From assembly GCF_000143535.2 (NCBI RefSeq), contig NC_037317.1:1240001-1304000 (forward strand): 64,000 bases of DNA. The letters are read 5' to 3'. Numbering within the stretch: position 1 is the first letter of the stretch; every line of letters starts with the position of its first letter. The stretch comes from Botrytis cinerea B05.10. Taxonomy: Eukaryota > Ascomycota > Leotiomycetes > Helotiales > Sclerotiniaceae. The translations under genes and the position numbers were made by a program. Shown one piece after another: positions 35,301-48,278 of this stretch. The notes beneath the pieces are model-generated. The model was not told the DNA's origin, searched no databases, and worked only from the letters and a program-made list of their open reading frames with translations.

Positions 35301-38300
35301 GCTTTTAGATCTATCAAACTTGTGTGAATGACGAGTTTCGAGAATAAAGCTGCCATTTATATACTTTCGCCATACCATCTGGACTGCTCAACTATCGAAT
35401 ACTGGGAACGAGATCTCAACTGGAGTGAATAGCGTTTCAAGTACTCCTAGTCTCTTTTGTAGCTCAGTACAGTCAAGGGGTTGAAAAATTATTCGATATG
35501 GTATATAAGGAAACTTGCCGGCTCTTTGATTTGAGAGATGTAGTTGATAGATAGCGCCAGCGAACATGACGAAGGACATTGACGCTTGATTTTGCAATCG
35601 AAATATTAACGATCGAACTGATAATATTGGCCACTTGGCTGACAATCTGAACTATTGTGTATGTTGGATATCTTTTTCGTTGAATTGCACTTGGTATTTC
35701 TAACATGTAATGGTTATTAATGTCGACAAAATCTATTGCAATCATTCCCTGGCTGTTGGGCTGGTAGACTATGAAAAAATTCTTCTGAGAGTTATAACTT
35801 GCAGTAAATGAGTGTATGGATAAAAGGGACTGGAAAGGCCCGGAACAACGCTGGTGTTATTTTGGTCTTTCTTGCCCCATCCCTCCAATTCCTACCACGA
35901 TATACCCTTGATCTGCATTCTTCATTACTCTGTTAGAACCTGCATGCTACTAAGACTTTTTTTTTTTTTAGGTAGCCATGAACTACCCGAATGCTAGTAA
36001 TTGTATAGAATATCTGGTATGTGGACTTGAGGGGTTATGGGGTGTGGATATCATCGTAAACCACCAGTTTCTTGTCTTCACATGTATTGTTTCCGCATCG
36101 TCAACTATATGATCTGGAGGATATTCACTCTCAACTGTGTATCTGACCTCCAAATCATAACCGGGTATATAAAACTTGCAACTTTTTTTTGTAAGGCGCA
36201 AAATCGGCGGAGTAGAATCGCTCAATTTAGGTAATGAGACATTCTAAAACGAGTCAGGTAACAAAATCTTGCTTGCAAAGCCACTGAGAAATTTGATAAG
36301 ATGGACGCTTTCGATTTAATCATTGAATGCTAAATCTGAACTGTTGTTGTTCTAACCACCCGGTTGTTAATGGCGTCAAATTTCAAGCATGAACTACTAC
36401 CATTGTCGCACTTGGAATTTGATAATAGACAATATTGACAGGGGAGGAAAAATTCCCATTTCTTGAATTCAAACTTGCCCCAACAAGACGTAGTATGCAC
36501 TGCTACAGTATATTGAAAGGCAAAGGAAAAGCGTTCATGTATTCTTGAATTTAATAAGAACCTACGTCAAACACGGGGTCAATCTCATTATTCATACTCA
36601 ACAACACGAAGTCTCACGAATCTGACAAAAGACGTCGACATTAAATCCCAACCCATCCCAGCCTCCTCTCCACCACGTACAATACGACGCGAGAATATCT
36701 GACACAAATCAAAACGCAGAGGAAGAAGAAGGATTGATCCTCCAAGACAACAGCTCGATGATTCAGATAATTCTGAAACGTATGTCCCATCGATCATTAC
36801 TATGTTCGTCGTTCTCGGGTTGCATGCTGACATTTGAGACGGGGCACTCAGGGTATAGAGATTGAGGTAGGCATGTCACATGTCCTTCTATTTAGATGCG
36901 ACAGTATGCATGAGCACTTGCTCAGTAGAAGGTTTGCTGGCGAAAGAAAACTATTGTGCCAGCTTGATTATGAAGGATGGTTCGCTCAGCCGTATATGTA
37001 TATATTCCAAGCCATTGAATCCATGAACTACATCATTGTGGCGGGGAGACAATATTTTCTTCTTCGATTCAAGAACTCAACAAAAACGCAAAACCAAAAG
37101 CAAACATGCCCATAAATGGAGAAATCTTATCAGAGCCATGTGAATCAAAGAGTAAAGAAAATCAGCACCGTATATTTATTATACTCAACACCGAATCTTC
37201 CATTCATAAAAGCGGAATCTCCTCAGCCCTAAATACGATCTCCTTCATTAATCTCACACCCGTCGCACAAATCTCCCCAGCGCCACACAACTCAGGTCCC
37301 AGGCACAGAGTTTGGATACAGCCCGTAGGCTATAATGTGTACAAGCCCTAGTCGGAGCGTGAAAATGCTGTGATCCGTAACTCTGCATATTCAGTGCATG
37401 AAAGTCTGATTTGGCGGGATGTAAATGTTACCCCTGGCTAATAAGAAAGTATGTATAACTTTTTGATCTTGAAAAAGAGGAAGCGTTTATTGTATTATGA
37501 GGTGTGTTCTTAGCAGAATTCGGTGCTTATCACGAGATCAGGCTAGCTATTTAGGCATTAAATTGGCTAAAAACACACCTGGAATAGCCTAATACCGCAC
37601 TCCGGTAACGTTTGTATCACAGGTGCCTTTCCGTGAAATTGATAATGGTAAGTAAGGTTCCAACCAAATGCTAATTGTTTATTAATCCATCTCATCAATA
37701 TTCCACCAAAACAACAGATCCCTAGTAGATATACACATCATACACATAGAGCCCCTACTCATCTAGTCCAGACAACAAACTCTGCTTTATACATCCCACA
37801 AACTCAGGCACAATAACAATAACAATAACAATAACACAACAACCCAACTCCCCTCACAAAAGCTCGCACAGATCTCTCCTCCGATCACCAATTACCCAAC
37901 GAGCAATTTTAACCATAAACCATATCTGTGGGCCATGGAGCACGATAGCTCGCCGAACAAATCTCCACATGGCGTGCTAGTCGGTTCTACAGGGGAAGTT
38001 TTACGGGTACCTGCTTGCACACCGGCACGAAAATTTTAGAAGAAACCTTGATTAAAGGTGGTGCTATTCTTTAAGGTTCTTTTTCTCCTCGTGATTGTGG
38101 AGATGCTGGGAATGTTAATGTGTTTGCTTGCATCTTTTGTTAGTGGAGAGTGTGAGTGGTTTGGGGAGCTAGGGAATGAGAAGTGGAGGATGTGAAGGGA
38201 AGGGGGGCGTTCATGCGATGGGAAATTGGATAGCACAGTTGCTATTGTTCACCATGATTTGAGTCATTTTGATCTCCAGAGGGGATCTCGTTTGTTTGTT

Positions 38301-38626
38301 TTCACGTTTTCACCGATAAACATGGAAAGATAGATAGAATAAGTTTACCAAATATTAATATTCTCCCAATCCATTACACGAATATATTCGTGAAAAGTAA
38401 TCTATAGCTGTTCTCGTTCATATACGTCTTATCGTACAGAATAAAATCTCAACGACGCATTCACTTTTTTGACAAGATATTCTCGAAGTAAATGTGACCA
38501 AAATACTCAAAACCAAAATACAAATTCCAAAAGTAACCCTCCAACCCCTATCCTGCGATATCCATCATTACACCATCGACTCTGTAATCATCCTTCTCCA
38601 CTCATCCCTCAATTGACCAAAATCTC
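32303..38626. other. Gene desert of 6.3 kb
   Basis: No gene is supported. The plus strand is G-rich from 32303 to about 32760, with a run of eight G and then six G at 32522-32536 and three TGAGATGC-like units near 32630-32655. From 33000 to 38600 the sequence is AT-rich and of low information. Short ORFs occur on both strands (for example 32895-33224 plus with no ATG, 34209-34514 minus, 36834-37115 plus) but none shows a domain, signal peptide or convincing codon bias. I found no terminal inverted repeats or polymerase-like fragments that would mark a transposon. The last part holds the 3' flank of the GPI-protein gene. Confidence 0.5.
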
Positions 38627-39400
38627 TTACAAGAAAAGAGCAGCGGCACCAGCCAAAAGACCGACCATTGGGATACCGGTGGCGGCAGCTCCGTTACCAG
38701 ATGCACTGGCGCTGGAGCTGGAGCTGGAGGAGGAAGAGCCGGAGGAGGTTTGGCTAGCAGCGGAAGCAGAGGTAACCAAGCCAGTTCCAGTGGAGGTGGT
38801 GGTACCGGTAACGGTGGTGGATGAACCGGTAGAGGTGAAGGTGGAAGTAGCGGTAGAGGTGGTGGAAGAAGCGGATCCTGAGCTCGAGGTTAGAGAGCTG
38901 GTTCCAGTGGTGGAGGCAAGAGAACTCGAACTGCTCGAGCTTGCACTCGAGGAGGAGGAGGAGGAGGATGATGATGAAGAGGTAGAAGAAGCTGAAGAGG
39001 AAGTAGAGGACGCACCAGTGTAACCTGCAAGAGTGCTGCTTGCGCTGGAGGCTACTCCATTGACGGTGAATTGTTGGGATTGAGCCAAAATTTGCTCCGC
39101 CTTTCCTGGGCTGACGAAGTTGATCTGGTAGTTGCCACCGGTTGGCAATTGGAGACCGGAAACACTCTCGGATCCCTTGCTGATGTCAACGTTGGTGAAG
39201 AGAACATCACTGAGAGGTGGGTTCGATGCCATGTGGACGAGGTAGATATCGACGGTTTGGGGATCAGTAGAGACTGAAGTCCAGGTGATAGTTTGAGCAC
39301 CATCGCTGAGATCCCATTCTCCGTTGGTGGATGGGGAGGTGATGTTGATAGCTTGAGCAATTGCGAAGAGCGCAGTGAAAGCGAGAGCGTAACGAGCCAT
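38627..39400 (-). CDS. GPI-anchored Ser/Thr-rich surface protein with Kre9/Knh1-type N-terminal domain
   Basis: Single-exon gene, 257 aa. It starts with a clear signal peptide (MARYALAFTALFAIAQA). Next is an Ig-like Kre9/Knh1-type domain, residues about 19-115 (ITSPSTNGEWDLSDGAQTITW at its start, then VDIYLVHMASNPP, and QSQQFTVNG at its end). A long Ser/Thr-rich stalk follows, including a poly-Ser run, where heavy O-mannosylation is expected. The C terminus (SGNGAAATG then a hydrophobic tail IPMVGLLAGAAALFL) is a GPI-attachment signal. Family members sit in the plasma membrane or cell wall and many are linked to beta-1,6-glucan assembly or wall stress, but most are uncharacterised. The large plus-strand ORF over the same place is a shadow of the Ser-rich repeats. 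Confidence 0.93.
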   Translation of the reverse strand: MARYALAFTALFAIAQAINITSPSTNGEWDLSDGAQTITWTSVSTDPQTVDIYLVHMASNPPLSDVLFTNVDISKGSESVSGLQLPTGGNYQINFVSPGKAEQILAQSQQFTVNGVASSASSTLAGYTGASSTSSSASSTSSSSSSSSSSSSASSSSSSSLASTTGTSSLTSSSGSASSTTSTATSTFTSTGSSTTVTGTTTSTGTGLVTSASAASQTSSGSSSSSSSSSASASGNGAAATGIPMVGLLAGAAALFL

Positions 39401-42400
39401 TGTAAAGGTATTGTGTTTTGTTTTGGGAGAATTAAAAATTGGTAATAGTAGTTGAGCGAGTGTTGATTAGATTGTCACGAACGAAGGACAAGATTTGTAT
39501 GAACAATTAAGATGTAACGGAAAAACGAATGTCTGTTGTTTAAGAAGCTGAGGCGGATGGTGGGATTAAGAATGAAAGAGGATTGAGTGAAGTAAATGTA
39601 GTAAAATGCACGAAAATCAGATACTCATCTAGGATAAGGTAGGATTAAGGCGGGAAACTATTAAAAGTACTTCGGGATAGGAACACGAGATTCTGAACTT
39701 CGCCCACTCGGGCAATATTCATGAGTTTCCAACATATATCCTTGCAATCCCAGTCCTCTTGGCAGGTACCGCGGACTTCGTAAACAAGCCATCATCTTTT
39801 TCTTGCTTGTCTGTCGCTTGCTTTTTTCTTCTGCTCTTCTCAAAATTGCCTAGGAGCAAATGGCTAATCTGATCATCTCATTAACCGTTCCTATGAGAAG
39901 AGGCGTGATTCTCTCGTATTGATTTCTGACATGCCAAGTAACCGATTCAGGGGAACGAAAATCGCCGTATTGGGCGAGAAGGCACGAAGATGTACCAGAC
40001 GAGTGGAATAGCATACTTCGTACGGCACGCAAACAAAGCTATCCCTATGCAATGTCAGGACTCCGTAGATGATTGCCAGTTCTCTTCTCAGTCTTCTCAG
40101 TACGAGAGAGTTTTTCCTGGGATATGTCGAATGCCAAGCTTCTTAAGAAGCTTTTACGGAGTAGACGAATTAATTTCATTTGAGGTCCGTCGTATCAGAA
40201 GATTCTTGAGCAGGCTTGCAAGCTTGCGGGAGAACACATGCGGTATCTTGCTTACAAATCACAATATGATTGGAGCACGTAGATTGAAAATTGATCGTTA
40301 TCATTCTCACCACAGGGGTCAAATGTTCGAAGAACCACTTATAAACCCTACCATCCGTATTCAAATTTCCATTTCCCGTCAACACCGAGCATTGAAATTT
40401 CTGGATAAGTGTCATAAGCATAATTTTAATGCTTGATTAGTGTGGGTGATGATCAGTGCCCTGATTCCCTGAACTCTCATTATCAACCAAGCTCGGCCAA
40501 GTTGAGTGGTAGTGGCCGAAAGGGATCGGCATTTTGCATCCCAAATTTCTTGCTAAAAGGTGTGCTAAACTCTCAAAAGGATGAGCAAAGTTGTTCTAAG
40601 AAGTCAAAGCAAGGGTGATAAGGGTGATAAGTGTCTAGTGATAACTATTTAATCTACTCGCCAGTCTCACCTAAACCATTCTTCGGGCTTGCTCGCTTGA
40701 AGCCTTTGGGTTTGAATGGACGAAGAAGAAATCCGCAATTACGATGTCCAGTCGTTTCTCCTACTGTGGCACACCGATTCGTTGGATGCCTGTATCGTAT
40801 TGCATATTGTTTCAATGACTATTTACTTCACCCGCTGAATGTATCAAAAAACTTCTAAAGGTTCCACAAACAACCGGCTGGAAGTTGACAGCTAATCAAT
40901 TGTTTTACCAGTAGTTGCTGTCAAGTTTGCATTTGGTTACATGAGGCTCTGATTTACGACGCCGGTGAAGATTAATAGTATCTCAAGCTTATCTACGAAA
41001 CCCTAGATAGATAGCCGTAGGGTCGGAGAAGTGCGACCATTCACACTTGGCTCAGCCATGCAGCCAGCCCGTATCATGAATCGGATACAAGTACTTGCTA
41101 CATGATCCATTTTTAAACCTCGTATCGGGCTTCCTACTCATTCCAAAGCGCATTTCGAACGTTTCCTACCTGCCATTATCGGGGTTTCCAGAAATCGAAA
41201 TGCATCATGTCCATTTACAACATTTTCCATACCATCCATTTCCCCAACGCTAAAAGAACACATGACCCACAGATAGGCAGCATAATCCTCAAGTCTTCCA
41301 ACCACCCCAATGTGTTTCTCGTATTGCTTTTTCCCCGGCTACTTATTGAATCTTTAAATCTATATCCCGATATTACAATCTAGAAGTCGAGTATTTTTAA
41401 GTCTAGAGTCCCTCGTCCCTTAAAATAGCCTATATCGTATATTCTTCTAGACGTTTGAAATGCCATACGATACCAATACATTCTGACTGTAAACTCTATT
41501 CTGACACTCTCCCCTTGACCCAATCCAAGCCCTTCATCTCGTATTCTACACCCACACGATCACTTTGCAGCACATCGCGAAAATGTTCTCAAGCGATCAA
41601 TCCTGACTCACCTCGATTCCTCTCAACTTCATGCACTCTTACCACAATCACTAGAGCCCCTACATCTAATCGAATCTTAACTATAAATGATTCTCCAACC
41701 TCACCATGCTCAGCAACCTCATAACGGGAAGAAAACCACAGATCTTCAGCTCTAGATTGGGAATATATACTACCGAATTCACCGCCCTCACAACCTGTAA
41801 TCATCCAGAGCCCTCTACCGAGATTTCCTCTCTATAAATTTCTTCACCGCAAGAACACCATGCCATTTACTCGACTATAGATATACAAATTGACAATCAC
41901 AACGTGAAAGATAGAGACATCGTTATTGTCAGACTCAAACCCCAAGAACAACGATGACTCTCAATCATCACCACACCTCTTTTTCTCCTTCTCGCTTCTC
42001 TCTTCTCTCTTCCCTCTTCCCTCTTCCCTCTTCCCTCTTCCCTCTTCCCTCTTCCCTCTTCCCTCTTCCCTCTTCCCTCTTCCCTCTTCCCTCTTCCCTC
42101 TTCCCTCTTCCCTCTTCCCTCTTCCCTCTTCCCTCTTTCCACTTTCCACTTTCCACCATCATCCAATCCCCATCCAATCCCCATTCATCCCCATCGCTTA
42201 TTCAAAACCCCCCCAATCCCACACCATCCCACCTCGTATACCTCGTGAAAACATAATTCCTGAAAGAACCATTCATCGCTTAACATCTCCTACTTAATAG
42301 TGGGGATAAAAATATCCGCTGGTGTTGAGTGCTCACTTTATGCTTTACTTGATTCTGGGTGAAACTACTAGGTAGCGAGGTATCAATGGCCATATCAGGA

Positions 42401-42871
42401 GCTTGGGATTGATTGACTTCTTGGACTTTAGATGTCAGATTTGATCGTTCGGATTCCAGGAGCTAGACGCCAGATTTTAGACTTCTAAATCTATTGGCAT
42501 ACAGTCAAATTCTACACCAGACACCAGACACCAGACACTTGCATTTGAGTATGAGTATAATTAATTTGATAAAATATCGACATATAAAAATTTATTTGAA
42601 ATCCCGTGTTATGGGATATAGTATCTACCGTAGTATTCAACCAAACAATATCTGATTCCCAATGGGACCGTTTCGAACTTTTGCTAGCCCATATTCTTCT
42701 TATGCTACCATGCATGGCCTACCCATTCCTATGCCGTCTCTATATGGACGTGTCCAACCAATACCAATACATCATTAAGATATACAATGTAATACAATAT
42801 AATATACAATACAAACTTCCCCTCCTCATCCCCTACCAACCTCAAAAACAAATGAAATCAACCCCCTTCCC
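39401..42871. other. Intergenic region of 3.5 kb with one long heptamer repeat
   Basis: The first few hundred bases are the promoter and leader of the GPI-protein gene (minus). ORFs such as 39990-40436 (148 codons, plus) lack recognisable features. A perfect (TTCCCTC)18 array lies at 42010-42135. The last 300 bp are the 3' flank of the gene ending at 42872. No RNA gene or transposon was found. Confidence 0.55.
42010..42135 (+). repeat. Perfect heptamer tandem repeat, TTCCCTC x18
   Basis: Exactly 126 nt, 18 uninterrupted copies of TTCCCTC (GAGGGAA on the other strand), flanked by TCTTC and TTTCCAC variants. Because 7 is not a multiple of 3, all frames read through as heptapeptide repeats, which makes long but meaningless ORFs on both strands. 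Confidence 0.98.
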
Positions 42872-44607
42872 CTAAACCAAATCGCTGGTATCAAACCTCT
42901 GCCCCCGACTCGTCATTGGCGTCAGAACCTCCACGATCGTCTCCCCAACAATACTTCTTCCCCTCCCTCTCCCCCTCCACTCCTCATCCTCAACACCCTC
43001 ACTTCTCCCTCTCCCCTCCCTCGAACTCTCCCTGCTACTCGCCGTGCTCGCACTCGAATAACTCTCCTGTCTGCCGTGTTCCGATCCCGCAATCGCGTTT
43101 GAATTACTAAACGGGCTTTCTCTCGGACGATCAAAATCCACCGCGCGTCCTTGCACGCTCCCGCTGCGGTTTCTCACAGCGGATCCAGAGGATAGCGTAG
43201 GATCATAGTGCATCTGATCTCTCTCGCGTGAAATTCTACGTTCCTGTGTTTGGAGTGAGGCTTTGCGAGACATGCGGAGAGAATCGTGGGTGCGGGATAT
43301 TTGGCCATGGGTGTAGGCGGTGGAAGGAGTGCGGGAATTAGATTTATAAGCGGGGCGGCCGCGGACGGGGTTCACGGAGCCGGAACGGGAGAGGGAGGGA
43401 TCGTCGAGGATGGATGTTCGGGTGGTGATGATAGAATTGGCAACGCTGGGTTCGCGGTAGTGGGTGTAAAAGTCGGATTGGGATTCGGCTTCGGAAGGCT
43501 GAGTGGGTTGGTAGGAGCGGGATTTTTGGTTGGGTTGTTGTGGTTCTTGTCCGAGGAGGGTGGCGGGTTGGTAGGAGGTTTTGTAGGGAGAGGGGATGGC
43601 CGGGACAGGTAGGTCAGGGGAGGAGGATGAGGAGCGGTCGCTGCTGGAAGATTCTTCTTCGGGTGATGTAGATCGTGATCGTCCGGAGAATCGGGGAGGG
43701 AATCCAAAGACATGGGTTGGAGCTGGTGCCGTGGGGATCTTGGGAATCTTGGCTTGGTTGTGAGGCGACAGTTCGGCGCTGCCGTATATAGATCCTGCTT
43801 GGGATCTAACGCTTGAGTGCTGACCTGCTAGGAACATGAAGTTGCGTGGAACCTCTCCTTGGTAATGTAGTTGAGATACCTCCTCTTCGGATTGAGTTCT
43901 GGTCGGAGGCGATTCAGAAACTGAGCGTTTACCAAATTGAGCTTCAACTGGGTTCGATTGCGGCTGGGCCTCCTTGATTGGTGATGGTGGTATGTATGAA
44001 CCTCCAACATTAGGCAAAGCAGAGCGTCTGATTTCCGCTTCAGAAGGCTGTAAGCGGAGAGGTGATGGCTTATGCTTGATTGATTTGGAAGCCGAGACCT
44101 CGCTGGAAGGTCTCGATAAACTAACGTCACTGCTGCTAGCAGCTGACGGACCTCTGATAGCCTCAAGAGCTCTGGAAGTCTCTGTCAAGTCGACCGCAGT
44201 TGTTGAGGGTGGACCGAACATTGACTGGGCGGGAGAGTTGCTTCGAGATTGTGAAACACCTCCGAAGAAACCCCTCTCGATTGCTCTAACACCAAAGAGA
44301 TCACCTTCACCAAGCTCCTCTACATTGAGTCTCTCCTGCGTGCTGTTTGCCTTCTCAAGTTCCTCGATTTTTATATTTTTTGCGAGCCTGGAAATACATT
44401 TAGCAAAAGCAACCTCAGTTTGAAGCTTTTATCTTACTTTCTTTTATTGAGCCATACTTTTATCAGGCCAGCGGATAATACGATGAAGATTGCACCACCA
44501 AGAACAATGCTATAGAAGATCTATCAGACATGTGTATGTATGAATGTTCATTGTCAAGAGACTTACCCAAACTTGGAAGACAAATCTTGGTTTCCAAACC
44601 ACCCCAT
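42872..44607 (-). CDS. Unrecognised single-pass membrane protein with long disordered Ser/Pro/Arg-rich tail
   Basis: Three exons (44607-44567, 44509-44438, 44387-42872) join to about 542 aa. The short N terminus MGWFGNQDLSSKFG leads into one membrane segment (IVLGGAIFIVLSAGLIKVWL) followed by basic residues (NKRKLAKN), so the small N terminus probably faces the lumen or outside and the tail the cytosol. The tail begins with an acidic helix-like part (IEELEKANSTQERLNVEELGEGDLF) and is otherwise low-complexity: SRSTSPEEESSSSDRSSSSS, many RxxS sites and a C-terminal Arg/Gly part (EWRGRGRGRS). I do not recognise the family. The join of the first two small exons is supported by good donors (GTAAGT, GTAAGA) and by the complete membrane helix that results. 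Confidence 0.75.
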
Positions 44608-47600
44608 TATGAATAATATTAAATAGCTTTGGTAATTGTGGAAGTCAAACAATACCCATTAAGTGTTTCGAAGTTTAACACGCAATGTGGGAGTCTGGTG
44701 ATATGGAAAGGTTGAAGAAATCTGGATTCCCTTTTAAAGCCCCACAGGTCGAAAAGTAATGAATGTAAGAAGAAGAAAAAGTTCAAGATGAGAAAGCAAT
44801 CGCGATGAGCACAGCTTTTATCGGATATGCCAGTAGTAAAATTCCAACGGGACTGCACGAAAACTTAGAAGGGGTCTGAAAGGTCGATCTGGGGCCTTGG
44901 TAAAGAAATCGGAATCTTTGAAGCGCGGACCGTGCTTGTACCTGACAGTCAGTTTTTGATGTTTTGCGTTTCAGATGGACGGTTTATTAGATGGATCATG
45001 GATAGCCCAGGCGTTGAAAGTGGATCAAATGTGTCTTTCTGGGAATCTGGATGGTAGAGATTTTTGAGGAGGCGTTGAACTTTCAGTGAACGAAAAATAT
45101 ATGAAACGACCGACTGCTGAAGCTCGTCACGATGAGCGAAAGGTAGTCCAAAAGATATCACTCCCCTCGACCTTTACTGATAGAGGTTGCAGCCACAACT
45201 TGAGGCCGATTGATGTAGAGATTAGGGCCGTCTGATAGTTATTCACCAGGAACGTGAAAGAGAGAAGAGATATTTGGTTTAAAAGAGTGGATATTTCCCA
45301 TGAAGGAATAGTTGAAGTAAAGGGTGACGAGTAGAGAAAAAGAAAAATCCAAAAGGAAATTTGAGATTGAGAGAGGATCAGCAGAGCTATTACAACCTTT
45401 TTAAAAAGAATACACAGCATCGACTAGATACCGTGCCATGCAATCCTTGAAGCATGTTGAAGTTTGATGGGAGGACCCAACATAAGCAGGGTCGTCTTCC
45501 AAGACCAGTCAATGGTCACCCACACTTCACGATGAATGTATAGATTTAGATACAATCATTGGAGTGCCGTCTCACATAGCAAGGCATGTCTGTTCCACAA
45601 ATGCCACACTGTGTTCGGATTGCTCATCTGGCCATGTTGTGGGGGGAAGCAGCGCTGTGACTGAATAACATCAGAATGTTTGTCCAAGTTGAAGCGATCG
45701 CCACTTGAATCACTGGAGATGGAAGAAGTGCCCTGACGCTATCTTTGACCAAGCGCGAGAGCAGATGTGACTAGATGAATTCTTTGGCTGCTCTTTGACT
45801 TTTTGCATGCTGGCAGTTTCGAATCATCGTTAAAATTCTTACTTTCGAACGGCGGTAGAATGGCGGTTAACCCTTTTAGTGTGTCGCACCACATGCACAT
45901 TTGCATGACCCTTGTGGAGATCCAATTTTGGTGTAAAAGAGTAGACACCACCAGCACCAACCGATTCTCTTTCTTTCATCATGGCGCTTGCTTGACCATC
46001 AAACATGTTTATTTTGGGTGTGTCTTGTAGCCGTTACTTGATTTGTGGTTGCGATTCTGCAACACCAGAACGCTATCCACGAATCAGTTGGGATGAAATA
46101 GGAGATGTTGATCAATGATTATGTGTCGTAATTCTTGAGGGTGCAAGAGCCAACCAGCGGATTCGATCAGATTCACGAGGGAGATCGATCATAGTGGACA
46201 TCATAGTGGATCTTGAATTTCTTGGCTTCAAGTTCAGTTGGCTGGCACGGCTGGCTGGCTCAGCTGGCTGGCTATACTCCGTCTCGAGTCTCGACTCCTG
46301 ACTCTCGACGAGTCCGTACTCTGTATGTAATCCAAATGGAGCGTTTCCAGAGAGAAGCAGAACAAACGGTATATCATATACCGTACAATATACCCCCTCC
46401 TGCGGAATCCAAACCCTATTAGCCTGCTACTCAATAGTGAAGATTACAATGGATCATAGCTTAAGTTTACCAGTTGGCTGGTTATAGCAGAATACAGAGT
46501 ATCTGATATCTAGTGTCTGGTACGTAGGTAGTATCTACCCAAAATAGAGAATGCCTCGTCCTTGGAAGAAGCAGTTTAATATATCTCCTCCTCCGAACAC
46601 GATGGAGCTGAGAGATCATACTTTTAATGCCCCCATTTTTGTGCTATTTGACGATTCATGTAAATATAAAGTCCATACCTCTGCCGGAACATTCAATGAC
46701 ACTTTAATGATGATTGATGCCGTCCCATTCCCAAGCAATTGAAATGAGCTGTACCTTTACTTTGTTCGTGTTGTGCGCACAGATGTGGACCAATTTCGGG
46801 CCCGAAATTTCCAAAAGCATATATGTTCGTTTACCTTGCTTGGTAATGTAACCAAAATTCATACATTTGACTACTTGACTACTTGACTACTTGACTACTT
46901 GACTACTTGCCAAACAATCTTCCATCCTTGCAGTCAGGAGAACAAGCCTCTATGAGACCATGAACCTCGATCGTACTGTACTATGTGCTATTCTTAGCAT
47001 CTTCTGGATCTATAAGAAAGAAAGAGCAGAGCCTTTCCAAAAGCCTTTCGACCTTTTGAACTGCCAACAAATATGGCCTGTCCTTTTCGATGCTCTTTTA
47101 AGGCCGAAACTTATCTCGCCAAAGTCCACGACGACCTTTTGCAGGGCCGGGACAGTACAGTATCAACAAACACAAAAACATGTAATTTTCATTTTTTGCT
47201 TCCTCCATCCCACAAATGCTATTATTTTACATTGGTCCAACCCCCCTTTCCATTTTCATTGACGGAGCTACCTCGTATTGTTTTTCATAAGCCACATGGG
47301 ATTGTCAATGCTGCTTGGGTCGTATCCTTTTGGATTGGAAGGGTCTTCATACACCTGAATCCCAGCTCACAAACGTTCCTTTTCGTACAACTTTGTGCTT
47401 TAATTGGACGGTACCATACCAATCACTGTCTCAGTGGACAGTGACCCGTAATCGCTGTTTATTCGATCTTTAAACGTGAGATTGATGATGAAATTGTTGA
47501 AGTTGGTCGTGGTTATGGTATTACCATCGTTGCTCTTTTTTGAAAAAATTTCATCGTCAAGCTCCAAGTGGAGAGTACAACCATGAACCTACATACTACG

Positions 47601-48278
47601 GGAGATGGTTTCTACAACCAAGTATTGTGCGCGTCCCTAGAATGATCGACATCTTTTCATCCTGTGCGAAAACTTGTTTACGTCGTCTTGGTCTAAAATA
47701 GCGCCAGTGGTAGTCTTCTACGGGTGCCCATCGAACGAACGGAGAACTGGAGAGTGCTGGAGAGCCTGTTTCCCCCCAGGAAGGAATTCTCGAGATGATG
47801 GTAGATTTCTTTAAGATCTCTTGTAATCTATCTACAACATCCTACCGTGTACTGACGTTAAGATCACTAACAACAATCAAGTAGCAGATGAAGCCCTCGG
47901 GAGGCTCTATTTGCAAAATTCCTATTTTTTTTCCCCTCTGAACGAAAGATTTTCTAGTGCAGAAAGCGTTCAAAAGTTGAATATGAGCAAGAATGTACAA
48001 CGTAATTAGCTTCAACTTAATCTAGACGCTATAAATTAATAGTACTGAACTTTTCGCACAAATCAAACTGAAAAGTTTTCTCTTCACATTCAATCCAAAC
48101 TCTCCGTCTCTATTTCCAAAAACATTCCCTTCAATACACACTCTCATCTCCAGTCCATAAATATTATCCATTTTGAGTGACTCTCCGTCTCCAATACTCA
48201 GATCCTATCTATTTCAATTATACTCTTATCCACATTACCCATTCCCAAATCTCGCCGATTTCCGAATCTCTACGAGGC
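44608..48278. other. Gene-poor region of 3.7 kb
   Basis: It begins with the promoter and leader of the minus-strand membrane-protein gene. Short ORFs at 45127-45420 (minus), 45803-46030 (plus) and 46960-47444 (plus, two frames) have no recognisable domain. An exact (GACTACTT)5 octamer array lies at 46869-46908. The final 250 bp, rich in TCTC and CTCCGTC motifs, look like the leader and core promoter of the gene at 48279. Confidence 0.5.
46869..46908 (+). repeat. Octamer tandem repeat, GACTACTT x5
   Basis: Five perfect copies of an 8-bp unit in non-coding DNA. Confidence 0.95.

Noticed and set aside
38469..39023. 184-codon plus-strand ORF rich in Glu and Val
   Set aside because: It is antisense to the Ser/Thr-rich stalk of the GPI protein, whose repeats keep the other strand open.
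39990..40436. 148-codon plus-strand ORF
   Set aside because: No recognisable domain, no codon bias and no splice context; an overlapping minus-strand ORF is equally open.
41897..42297. Several 60-120 codon ORFs on both strands
   Set aside because: They are open only because a 7-bp repeat reads through in every frame.
46960..47444. Two overlapping plus-strand ORFs, one Cys-containing, considered as a small secreted protein
   Set aside because: Neither begins with a signal peptide and both frames are equally plausible, so no gene was called.
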